Positions 1-7,572 of a stretch of 64,000 nucleotides of DNA are shown piece by piece (the stretch's first letter is position 1; every line of letters starts with the position of its first letter). The translations under genes were made by a program, and so were the position numbers. This DNA comes from Leptospiraceae bacterium (GTDB lineage Bacteria; Spirochaetota; Leptospiria; Leptospirales; Leptospiraceae), in NCBI GenBank assembly GCA_016708435.1, contig JADJFV010000005.1, positions 310,001-374,000 of the forward strand. The letters run 5' to 3'. The notes under the pieces were generated by a model. The model had not been told where the DNA came from. It was given only the letters and a program-made list of their open reading frames with translations, and searched no databases.

Positions 1-198
1 TAAAAGGAAGGTTATCTTTTCAATGTTTTTTGTTATTCTTTGGAATTAGATTTCTCTATGAAGAATACGACCTGGCAGAAATGCGTTGAATGGCTGAATG
101 CTCCTAGTTTAAAATCTGTTAGCAGTTTTAGAATTGGAAAATAAAAAAATAGACGAAAAAAGGTCAACGTCTCAAATGAATTTATCAATGAAATCATT

Positions 199-822
199 AT
201 GAAAATTATAAAAATTTTATTTCTAAGTCTAATTTTGCTTAGTCCAATCTTATCCAATGCAGTTTTTCCCGGTAGAAATTTAGCCTCGAATGTAAATCGA
301 GTTACTTCTCAACTCAAAGACAGGCATTATACGATAGAAGGGGGTAGGCGATTTCACATCGGTCTAAAAAAAAATGAATCTGTCCGATATGTTATTACAG
401 TTCCCGTTTATCTTTCCAAGACCGCAATCGGAATTGCTACGGATGAAAATGTGAATAAAGTTCGTATGGTTTTATTTACTCAGTTGAATGAGGAGTCAAG
501 AGAACACGCTGTTGACGGAGAAGAAATTGAGTCTAGGGCATACATAAAAGAAATTTCAGACAAAAGCTACCATTATGTAGTTGAAATTACACTGCTCGAA
601 TCTTCTGCGGCTAATGAGTATTCTTCGGTCGATTTACTTGTTGCCTATGCTCCGATGCCTTTAAAGACTGTGGAGGAATTGAAAGATTTTTACTATGATC
701 ATACCGATGAAAAAGAGTTTTACAGTGATCCAATTCGCGCCAGGAATGCGGGTTGGAGAAGATCAGATACAGGAAGAATTCCTTGCACAGCCTTAGATTA
801 TGGGCGCACATGCATTCGTTAA
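199..822 (+). CDS. Exported protein of unknown function (paralogue of 1716-2282)
   Basis: The 207-residue product begins with a clear signal peptide: Lys-rich start, hydrophobic stretch to about residue 18, then a likely cleavage after SNA near residue 21. The rest is soluble and mixed alpha/beta in character, and the protein ends with a Cys-containing tail (ALDYGRTCIR). I recognise no family. The segments around IGIATDE and YHYVVEITLLE match IGVAADD and FYLIEIEMATD in the third gene of the cluster, so the two are diverged paralogues. The ATG at 199 follows an AT-rich leader with no strong Shine-Dalgarno site. It heads a tight three-gene run on the + strand, with 12 bp to the next gene. Location is probably periplasmic or surface; function unknown. 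Confidence 0.8.
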   Translation: MKIIKILFLSLILLSPILSNAVFPGRNLASNVNRVTSQLKDRHYTIEGGRRFHIGLKKNESVRYVITVPVYLSKTAIGIATDENVNKVRMVLFTQLNEESREHAVDGEEIESRAYIKEISDKSYHYVVEITLLESSAANEYSSVDLLVAYAPMPLKTVEELKDFYYDHTDEKEFYSDPIRARNAGWRRSDTGRIPCTALDYGRTCIR

Positions 823-834
823 TTAGGAAACAAA

Positions 835-1719
835 ATGATTAAATTCAAAAAAACTATGACAGAAAAAATAAACCAATACAGATATATTATTCTAACGTTA
901 GTCACCATGACAGTATTAACCGTGACTGGATTTTATTCCTACAAAGAGAAGTCCCAAGTTCCTTCTGTAGAAGATGATGTTCAGTTTAATTTTATTATTG
1001 ATGGCAAAAACTATGTTATGCCTTCACCAGTTCATTCCTTTCATTTCTTAAATACAATGGGCTTTCCTTGGAAGGAATTGGCTGAAGCAAGTCCAAATAG
1101 CAAGTATGAAACAGAGGCTCAGACTGCACTCAATTTAGGATACCGTTCTGCAGATGGAACTGTTCTTTTATTTGCAGATGAAAAATTGAAAGCAGTAGAA
1201 GCAAGATCGACTTTTATTCACTTAGCGGATAATCTGGGTATAACCTCGGATGTAAAAGATGCTATTTCCGCGCTTGACAATGCTGTTACACTCAGGCAGG
1301 ATCATTCCATTCTAAATGAAAGAATTATTCATCTAGAATACCAAATTGAAAAAGCACTCCATACTACGAAAAAAGACAATCTTGCTGTGCTCGTGGAATT
1401 GGGCGCTTGGCTTGAAGGATTACACATCGGAAGCAAAGGAATTATTCGGAATTATTCCCCTGTCTATGCCGAGATTCTAAGGCAACCTAATATCGCAGAA
1501 ATATACTTAGATGTATTAGCCGCGTTGATTTACCGATCTACTTCCGAGAAGGAAAAAGTATTATTGGAATCTATTGCAAAAAATTTAGAGAAAATCGCTA
1601 AAATTACAAATCATACGCATAAGGAATCTTTTCCTCTTCAAAAAGTAAAAGAGCTAAATACGATTGCCATAGAAGTAAAAAAACTAATTGAGTCTAACGG
1701 CGATTTACCAAAAAAATGA
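835..1719 (+). CDS. Membrane-anchored protein of unknown function
   Basis: The 294-residue product has one N-terminal membrane segment (about residues 18-36, rich in Ile, Leu, Val and Thr) after a Lys-rich cytoplasmic stub, and no obvious cleavage site, so it is probably a signal-anchored periplasmic protein. The soluble part is mostly helical, with runs of Leu, Glu and Lys after residue 130, and I see no catalytic motif. It sits 12 bp after the first gene and overlaps the next by 4 bp (ATGA), which suggests co-translation of the three. The flanking genes are paralogues of each other and this one is unrelated to them, so the three may form one envelope unit. No function can be assigned. Confidence 0.8.
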   Translation: MIKFKKTMTEKINQYRYIILTLVTMTVLTVTGFYSYKEKSQVPSVEDDVQFNFIIDGKNYVMPSPVHSFHFLNTMGFPWKELAEASPNSKYETEAQTALNLGYRSADGTVLLFADEKLKAVEARSTFIHLADNLGITSDVKDAISALDNAVTLRQDHSILNERIIHLEYQIEKALHTTKKDNLAVLVELGAWLEGLHIGSKGIIRNYSPVYAEILRQPNIAEIYLDVLAALIYRSTSEKEKVLLESIAKNLEKIAKITNHTHKESFPLQKVKELNTIAIEVKKLIESNGDLPKK

Positions 1720-2282
1720 AACTTAAAATTCTAATCCTATTGTCCTTACTAATTTCGATTGTTCTAGTTTCACAGGAGATTGAGAACGAACACGCCGTGC
1801 TTACTGAAAGAATTAGCATTGTAAAAAAAGAATTGCAAAGGAGAAAATTCTATTTAACTCCTAAAAAGTATAATTTCCTTCTGATGAATAAACAGACTGT
1901 GCAATTCATTTTAGTGAAGCAAGGTCGAATGTTTTCAACTGGAATTGGCGTTGCTGCAGACGATAAAAGTAAAGGCTACAAAATTGCAATCTATGAACTC
2001 CATGACATAAAAGATTATTCGTCTAAAGAACTTTTAGAAAAATTTTCTGTTACTGATAAAATCTTTTTACGCGAAATTCACGATACATCCAATTTCTATC
2101 TTATTGAAATCGAAATGGCAACGGATTTTTCGGAAGGCTCCGTCGTGCAATTGTTACATGGATTTTCAGCCATTCAATTAAATGTCATAAATAAGAAGCC
2201 ACCACAGAATATAGACATAAACGCTGGTCTATGTGATTTCGGGAATTGTGGTATTATCCGCCGTATGGATTGGGGGAAGTAA
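1716..2282 (+). CDS. Exported protein of unknown function (paralogue of 199-822)
   Basis: The 188-residue product has a short signal peptide (KLKILILLSLLISIVLVS) and a soluble domain that aligns by eye with the first gene of the cluster: a central IGVAADD segment, a following FYLIEIEM strand and a C-terminal tail with two Cys (CDFGNCGIIRR). The start is fixed by the ATGA overlap with the preceding stop. The conserved Cys near the C-terminus of both paralogues could make a disulphide outside the cytoplasm; that is inference. The gene ends ahead of an inverted repeat that separates it from the convergent lgt gene. Confidence 0.8.
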   Translation: MKLKILILLSLLISIVLVSQEIENEHAVLTERISIVKKELQRRKFYLTPKKYNFLLMNKQTVQFILVKQGRMFSTGIGVAADDKSKGYKIAIYELHDIKDYSSKELLEKFSVTDKIFLREIHDTSNFYLIEIEMATDFSEGSVVQLLHGFSAIQLNVINKKPPQNIDINAGLCDFGNCGIIRRMDWGK

Positions 2283-2318
2283 AAGATTAGTCTCCAGAAA
2301 TTTACTATCTACAATACT

Positions 2319-2404
2319 ATCAAAGATACTATCATCTATACTTAAAAAAATTTAACAGTATCTTTGAGAGTAAGTTTAATAGTATTATTGATAGTATCTT
2401 TGAT
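2319..2404. terminator. 16-bp inverted repeat between convergent genes
   Basis: ATCAAAGATACTATCA at 2319-2334 is matched exactly by its reverse complement at 2389-2404, with a 54-bp spacer that holds a further partial copy (AGTATCTTTGA, 2357-2367). The element lies between the stop of a + strand gene (2282) and the stop of lgt on the - strand (2415), where a bidirectional terminator would be expected. The stem is AT-rich and the loop long, so it may equally be a small dispersed repeat. Confidence 0.4.
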
Positions 2405-2414
2405 GCATTGTTAC

Positions 2415-3362
2415 CTAAGCTACTTTTTCTTTCTCCCAGAGTCTCATCTTGAAAAAGAAAATGGCGGATACTAATATAAAGGCGATGGAGATGTATTGAG
2501 ATTGAGAAAATCCATGCCAGTAGTAGCCTGTTAGGAAAGTAGGGTTGCCGCTTGCATCGGGAATGTTTACCATTTGCGGTGGATCGACGAAAGGTATAAC
2601 AGCCTTATTCACACGAAGGAACTCAATGCATAGACGGGCAAATCCGTGTAAGGCGATGTATTGAAAGAAAATACTCCACTTCTTGAAATTTTGAAATCTC
2701 GCGTAGTAGTGGAAGTAGAAAAAATATCCAAACGAAATTATGGATTCGATTACGGGTGTATTCCAAACAGGAACTCCCGAAGGATGAGCGCCCTGGAATT
2801 GAAATACAAAAAGAGGAATATTTGCGTCTGTGTGAAATCCGTAGCAACCATCACCCGATACAAAACAACCGAGTCGTCCAATTGCATAACCAATTGCCAT
2901 AGTCGGAGCCATTCCATCGTAGTATTTACCTAGATCGTATTCATTCCATTTTAAATAAAAATAAATGAAAAGGGTTCCAAATAAAAATCCACCATAGAAT
3001 ACAAGACCGCCTCCGTTAAAAAGCGAACTCCAAAGTCCCATGCTAGTCTTACAGGCTTCGCAAGCGGGATCGGCTAATTCCTGGAAACCGTTCCAATGAG
3101 TCCACGGATAAGAAAACATTCCAGGCACTACGAAGATTTGATCCCAAATTTCGAAGATGTAGAAAATCTTTGCTCCAACTAAAGTGCCAAGGACTCCAAG
3201 AAAAACAATCGTATCCGCAGCTTCGGGCACTAAGCCTTTGCGTTTGTATTCGAGCGGAAGTAATTTTGAACCGGTTAGAAATGCTATCAGCATTAAAATG
3301 GAAAAGGTGGAAGGACCACCCCAAATGCTTTCGAGAAAGGGTATTGGAATTCTATCTATCAT
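2415..3362 (-). CDS. lgt: Prolipoprotein diacylglyceryl transferase family protein
   Basis: This is a 315-residue polytopic membrane protein with about seven hydrophobic segments. It carries the Lgt-family signature in the variant form GRLGCFVSGDGCYG (about residues 156-169), in place of the classical GRxGNFxNxE. The variant is, to my knowledge, seen in some lineages outside Proteobacteria. Lgt moves diacylglyceryl from phosphatidylglycerol to the lipobox Cys of prelipoproteins at the inner membrane. That fits a genome rich in lipoproteins, several of which are encoded here. The gene lies 46 bp downstream of the M23 peptidase gene on the same strand, probably as an operon. The divergent motif leaves some chance that it is a second, specialised Lgt-like enzyme. 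Confidence 0.8.
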   Translation of the reverse strand: MIDRIPIPFLESIWGGPSTFSILMLIAFLTGSKLLPLEYKRKGLVPEAADTIVFLGVLGTLVGAKIFYIFEIWDQIFVVPGMFSYPWTHWNGFQELADPACEACKTSMGLWSSLFNGGGLVFYGGFLFGTLFIYFYLKWNEYDLGKYYDGMAPTMAIGYAIGRLGCFVSGDGCYGFHTDANIPLFVFQFQGAHPSGVPVWNTPVIESIISFGYFFYFHYYARFQNFKKWSIFFQYIALHGFARLCIEFLRVNKAVIPFVDPPQMVNIPDASGNPTFLTGYYWHGFSQSQYISIAFILVSAIFFFKMRLWEKEKVA

Positions 3363-3408
3363 ATTATTACCAGAGATGCCTGTTTTCTTTACGAATCAAG
3401 ATGAAAAA

Positions 3409-4428
3409 CTAATCTATGTTGATAAATTCTTGCGGGTTAATCGGTGGGTCAAGTCCTATATGAACTTCATAATGTAAATGCGAACCTGTCGCTTTTCCTG
3501 TAGAGCCTACGTGAGCTATGATGTCTCCTCGTTTTACGATGTCTCCCTCGGCAACGAGTAACTTAGAACAATGCCCATACATGGTAAAAAATCCATTCTC
3601 GTGGTTGATACGCACATGCATTCCAAGTCCTCCATCAGAAGAGGACGCATCTGCTACTACTCCCGGCGCAGTCGCATAAATAGGAGTCCCATTAGCGGAC
3701 GCAAAGTCAATACCATTGTGAAATTCGCCTACATCCACATAGAATGGATCTTCTCTATGTCCGTAAGTGGAAGTGATTAAGCCAACACCCGGACCAAGCG
3801 GTCTTCCTCTTGGCATAGACTCAAAAATACTCTCTCTTGTTTCGAGATAGTCCATTGAATTTTGGAAATTTGCTTTTAGATTGGAAAGGCTATCGAATAC
3901 TTCTGCAAATTTTTCCACAGTGTAAGTGTAAATCTTCATATTGGAATCTAAATTCGAAGCGTTGGCTACTTCCAATTTTTCCGGTTCATCTTGGATAAGT
4001 CCCATTTCTTCGTTTGTCTTCGTATCCCGAAGCGACCTTTCCCAGGTTGCCTTGTAAAGATCTTCCGTTTCTGAGGCTAGGTCTTCAATTGTATTTTCTA
4101 AAATATCTCCCATCAAGTCATGGTGTAAGAAAAAAACTTTCTCGGTATTACCTCGATTGTAAAGATATTGGTGATCATTTCTAGTATATAGGTAGTATCC
4201 AAAGAAGCTGAGTCCTAAACTAAGGAGACTTACTATGATTAATAATAAAAAGCCTAGGGAATAGTGAGAGATTTCTACCTTTACAATGTTCTCATTGCTA
4301 TGCGGTATAAAAAGGAGAGAAATTTTGGTTTTTCCGAACGTATGAATCTTTTTAAGACTTTTTTTCAATTCATAGGACTTAAGAGTCATTCTCTCAAGCA
4401 AATTCAGTTTATGTTCCGATAATTCCAT
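3409..4428 (-). CDS. M23 family (LytM-type) metallopeptidase, membrane anchored
   Basis: The 339-residue protein has a cytoplasmic N-terminus of about 58 residues, one membrane segment (about 58-80) and a helical periplasmic linker (about 85-200) likely to form a coiled coil. The C-terminal LytM domain (about 225-335) shows the zinc ligands HNGID (HxxxD) and HLHYEVH (HxH). These are the active-site elements of Gly-Gly or peptidoglycan cross-link endopeptidases, so the enzyme should cut or sense peptidoglycan. Intact ligands argue for activity rather than an EnvC/NlpD-like activator role. It is the first gene of a likely operon with lgt and is divergent from pcnB, with about 100 bp for two promoters between them. 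Confidence 0.88.
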   Translation of the reverse strand: MELSEHKLNLLERMTLKSYELKKSLKKIHTFGKTKISLLFIPHSNENIVKVEISHYSLGFLLLIIVSLLSLGLSFFGYYLYTRNDHQYLYNRGNTEKVFFLHHDLMGDILENTIEDLASETEDLYKATWERSLRDTKTNEEMGLIQDEPEKLEVANASNLDSNMKIYTYTVEKFAEVFDSLSNLKANFQNSMDYLETRESIFESMPRGRPLGPGVGLITSTYGHREDPFYVDVGEFHNGIDFASANGTPIYATAPGVVADASSSDGGLGMHVRINHENGFFTMYGHCSKLLVAEGDIVKRGDIIAHVGSTGKATGSHLHYEVHIGLDPPINPQEFINID

Positions 4429-4532
4429 TAGAGCGTATACATCTATTAAAGTTCCAAGTTTTCGCAGCCTAGTGTCCTAGTCAATTTGTTGTTGATTTTA
4501 ATAGATAAAATCCTAGCTTAGACAATATACAC

Positions 4533-5822
4533 ATGATAAAATTTATAGCAAACCTTTTTAAAAAAAAGCCACAGACAGTTGAAAACATCCTAATTTTTCC
4601 AGAAGGTAAGCGCTACTACAAAGACTCCCATATCATTCGAAAGAACTTAATCGATGAAGATGCTCTCAAGATTATGCATAGATTAACCAAATTCAATCAT
4701 AAAGCATTTTTAGTAGGCGGTGGGGTAAGAGATATTTTACTCGGGAAAAAACCAAAAGACTTTGACATAGCGACTAGTGCCACACCCAATCAGATAAAAA
4801 ATATTTTCAATAATTGCCGTATCATCGGAAAGAGATTTAAAATAGTTCACGTAATGTTCAAAGGAAAGATTATAGAAGTATCTACTTTTCGATCTCTTCC
4901 CGATCACAGACTTGGTAAACAAGCGGATGACAAAGATTATCTTCTACGTCGTGACAATAATTATGGAACTGCCAAAGAAGATGCAGCTAGACGTGATTTC
5001 ACCATCAATTCTCTTTACTACGATCCTAGAAATGATTCCATTATAGATTTCGTTGGTGGATTTGATGATATAAAAAACAAAATTCTCAAAGTGATTGGGA
5101 ATCCCGATGTTTCTTTCAAAGAAGATCCTGTTCGAATGCTTAGAGCCGTTAAGTTTCAAACGCTTCATGGTCTAACTCTTGATAAAGAAACAAAATTGGG
5201 AATTAAGAAAAATCGTCTCGAATTAGAGAAGGCTTCTTCTTCTCGAATGCTTGAGGAGTATAATAAAATATTCCGCACCTGGCATACTTCGGAAATCTTT
5301 AACGGACTTGCAGAGAATTTCCTCTTAGATGTATTGTTCAAAGAAGCTTTAGAGGTTTCTAAGAAAAATCCATCCTGGCAAAAAGAATTCCTGGAATCGA
5401 ACATAGGCAAACGTCTAGTAATCGCGGATAGAATGTTGCAAGAACGTGAGGAGCTAACTTCTGTTATCTTCTTTGCCTTAATCTTCTGTGATCTAGTTAC
5501 GGACACTTTGGAAAAAGATAAGAATAAGCAAAACATGATTCATTCTATCAAAACTGCTATAGATCCAATTTGTGCTCGTATGGAAATTCCAAAGAAAGAC
5601 AAAGAGCGTCTCATTAAAATATTTGCAAGTCAAAAGAGATTTTTTAAAACAGAAGAGCACAATCCTACTCACAATGAAGTATTTCGTAAGAAGGATTTTT
5701 TCTACGAAGCGTTTATGGTTTATAAGATCAACGCATTGGCAGACAAGCAAGAAGAAGCAATTCAGTCTGCATTTTCTGGGAAATTTCTACACGCAATAGA
5801 CCAAAGCCTTCTCAAAGAATGA
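4533..5822 (+). CDS. pcnB: Poly(A) polymerase / tRNA nucleotidyltransferase family protein (PcnB type)
   Basis: The 429-residue class II nucleotidyltransferase has the catalytic GGGVRDILLG (about residues 61-70) followed by the metal-binding DFD (about 76-78). It also has the signature RRDFTINSLYY (about 152) and DPVRMLRAVKF (about 197). The wording around the active site (NCRIIGKRFKIVHVMF, then IIEVSTFR) resembles E. coli PcnB more than CCA-adding enzymes, so I call poly(A) polymerase. However, sequence alone does not reliably separate the two activities, and the tRNA-Pro gene in this window does not encode CCA. A short basic N-terminal extension is present. The stop overlaps the start of the next gene by 4 bp. 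Confidence 0.85.
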   Translation: MIKFIANLFKKKPQTVENILIFPEGKRYYKDSHIIRKNLIDEDALKIMHRLTKFNHKAFLVGGGVRDILLGKKPKDFDIATSATPNQIKNIFNNCRIIGKRFKIVHVMFKGKIIEVSTFRSLPDHRLGKQADDKDYLLRRDNNYGTAKEDAARRDFTINSLYYDPRNDSIIDFVGGFDDIKNKILKVIGNPDVSFKEDPVRMLRAVKFQTLHGLTLDKETKLGIKKNRLELEKASSSRMLEEYNKIFRTWHTSEIFNGLAENFLLDVLFKEALEVSKKNPSWQKEFLESNIGKRLVIADRMLQEREELTSVIFFALIFCDLVTDTLEKDKNKQNMIHSIKTAIDPICARMEIPKKDKERLIKIFASQKRFFKTEEHNPTHNEVFRKKDFFYEAFMVYKINALADKQEEAIQSAFSGKFLHAIDQSLLKE

Positions 5823-6226
5823 TTCATAATGAAGCAGGTGCGGGCGAAAGAGAGAGATTCAGATCGTTTCGTAATGATAGAAATGATCGTCCTGAAAGAA
5901 AGCCAAAACGTTTTAACAAAGGCAATCATGTTTCCAAGGAAAGTGCTACAGGACATCATCATCCTCGCAAGGTGGAAAAATCTGATTTAATAGAAGAAAA
6001 GATTCTTCCAAAGGATACGGAAGAAAAACCGCAAATAGCTGCGAAGGCTGTGGAAGGAAACGGAGAAGCTGTTGCGCCTAAGGACGGTAAGCCGCCCTTT
6101 AAAAGAAACAAATACCGTAACAGATTTAGACGGCATGGAAACAGAAATAAAAAACCGCAACAGGGTGGGGGCGATACACAGGGCGGTGACAATTCTGGAA
6201 ATACTCTCCCAAAGGAAACGAATTAG
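5819..6226 (+). CDS. Highly basic, disordered protein translationally coupled to pcnB
   Basis: This 135-residue product is almost entirely low complexity: Arg/Asn/Asp-rich at the start (RNDRNDRPERKPKRF), an acidic and Lys-rich middle, and a second Arg/Lys/Asn block (KRNKYRNRFRRHGNRNKK) followed by a Gly/Gln tail. There is no folded domain, signal peptide or membrane segment. It starts in the ATGA overlap with pcnB, so expression is probably coupled. Tails of this kind are common on RNA-binding proteins, and a role as an RNA-binding partner of the polymerase is a reasonable inference only. An opposite-strand open frame here is a shadow. Confidence 0.6.
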   Translation: MIHNEAGAGERERFRSFRNDRNDRPERKPKRFNKGNHVSKESATGHHHPRKVEKSDLIEEKILPKDTEEKPQIAAKAVEGNGEAVAPKDGKPPFKRNKYRNRFRRHGNRNKKPQQGGGDTQGGDNSGNTLPKETN

Positions 6227-6260
6227 TAGCCGCTCAATTAGTTATTAATTGAACCAAGTT

Positions 6261-7076
6261 ATGAATTATTTCCTTTTGTTAGTTTTGGTTTCTCTTCCTC
6301 TTTTTGGGGAAGAGAAGGTTGAATCTTTCATCGTTCATCAACCAAAAGAAGACAGGGATTCTAGCAGTAATATCCGTAAGGCAGAATTACTGCTCAATCA
6401 AAATATTACAAAGGCAAATCTCTCTTTGTCAGAATATGCAAGTCTTCTTTCTATGAAGACTTCCTCTCTTCCTCATAAAACAATTTTATCGAGAGGAATT
6501 ACTAAGGGGGAAGACTGCATCCTAAATAAAAACCAACAAGAAACTGCAGACTGTATCAAGGTAGAACTATTTGATTTTGTAGAAGGGGAAATTGTAAATA
6601 AAGGAGTAGCAGTTGGATCTCGAAGTAAGTCCATGATACTTTTCTTTTCCTCTCGCATTGGTGATAAAGCGGATACTTTGGATTTGGCGAATGTCAGACT
6701 TATGAAGGTTAAGAGTAGAATCTTTGAGCATAATCTTTCTACTCTAGACAAGAAATTAATTGAAGTAATAGATACTGATCCACTCGGAAATCCCGATCAC
6801 GATGATAAAATATTTATCACGAGTCATACGGATGCTTATTTCGCGAGTTCCAAAAAAGACGCAGAAGAAAATGGAACTCCTTACAAATACACTCTCTCTT
6901 CTCTTGAAAACACAAAAGCAAATCCAATTCGAAATCAATTTAAGAGAGAAGCCTATCTTAAGCATTTAATGGCTTTCGAAAAAATACTTTCCAAGGTGCA
7001 TGGCTACAATGAAGTAGAAGCTAACCCGAAAGAATCGAATAAAAAAGAGATTCCCAAAAAAACTTTAAAAAATTAA
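6261..7076 (+). CDS. Exported protein of unknown function
   Basis: From the ATG at 6261 the product is 271 residues with a good signal peptide (NYFLLLVLVSLPLFG then EE). A TTG at 6249 would add four residues; neither start has a convincing Shine-Dalgarno site, and the ATG gives the more typical signal sequence. The mature part is mixed alpha/beta with two Cys around residue 90-105 and a C-terminal Lys/Glu/Pro-rich tail. I recognise no domain. It lies between the pcnB pair and ssb, with about 58 bp before ssb. It is probably periplasmic. Confidence 0.7.
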   Translation: MNYFLLLVLVSLPLFGEEKVESFIVHQPKEDRDSSSNIRKAELLLNQNITKANLSLSEYASLLSMKTSSLPHKTILSRGITKGEDCILNKNQQETADCIKVELFDFVEGEIVNKGVAVGSRSKSMILFFSSRIGDKADTLDLANVRLMKVKSRIFEHNLSTLDKKLIEVIDTDPLGNPDHDDKIFITSHTDAYFASSKKDAEENGTPYKYTLSSLENTKANPIRNQFKREAYLKHLMAFEKILSKVHGYNEVEANPKESNKKEIPKKTLKN

Positions 7077-7134
7077 GCTATTTTGTCTGTATGTAGTTTT
7101 AAAATAAGATAATAACTTACCGAGAGGAAATTTT

Positions 7135-7572
7135 ATGGCAAATGATTTGAATAGTGTAATATTAATTGGAAGAATGACAAGAGATCCCGAATTCAAAACG
7201 GTAGGTCAAACATCGCTCGCAAATTTCAGTGTTGCGAATAATCGAAGTTATATGGACAACGGAACTAGAAAAGACATAGTCAATTACTTTGAGTGTTCCG
7301 TATGGGGCAAGCTCGCCGAAATATTAAAACAGTATGGGGGTAAGGGCAAACAGATTATGGTAGAGGGTCGATTGGAACAATCTACTTGGGATGGACCTGA
7401 TGGAAAGAAACTCAGTAAAGTTAGAATTCGAGTAGAGAATTTTCAATTGCTAGGCGGTAAATCAAACTCTGATAGCGGTACTTCTCATGATTCAACTCAC
7501 TCTCAAACATCTGCGCCTACTAGTTATTTTGCGCAAGACATAGAAGAAATCCCCGCTGATGATATATTTTAA
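7135..7572 (+). CDS. ssb: Single-stranded DNA-binding protein
   Basis: The 145-residue protein has the SSB OB-fold: N-terminal NSVILIGRMTRDPEFK, the dimer/tetramer core with VNYFECSVWGKLAEILKQYGGKGKQIMVEGRL, and a Ser/Thr/Gln-rich linker. It ends in an acidic tip (IPADDIF) equivalent to the DDxPF tail that recruits replication and repair partners. A Shine-Dalgarno site (GAGGAAA) precedes the ATG at good spacing. The length is typical for a bacterial SSB. The stop overlaps the convergent kinase gene by 4 bp, so the two transcripts must terminate inside each other's 3' ends. Confidence 0.95.
   Translation: MANDLNSVILIGRMTRDPEFKTVGQTSLANFSVANNRSYMDNGTRKDIVNYFECSVWGKLAEILKQYGGKGKQIMVEGRLEQSTWDGPDGKKLSKVRIRVENFQLLGGKSNSDSGTSHDSTHSQTSAPTSYFAQDIEEIPADDIF

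Noticed and set aside
33..257. 74-codon - strand open frame at the window start
   Set aside because: It overlaps the signal-peptide codons of the first gene in antisense and has no start signals; a shadow frame. Nothing else convincing is seen in positions 1-198.
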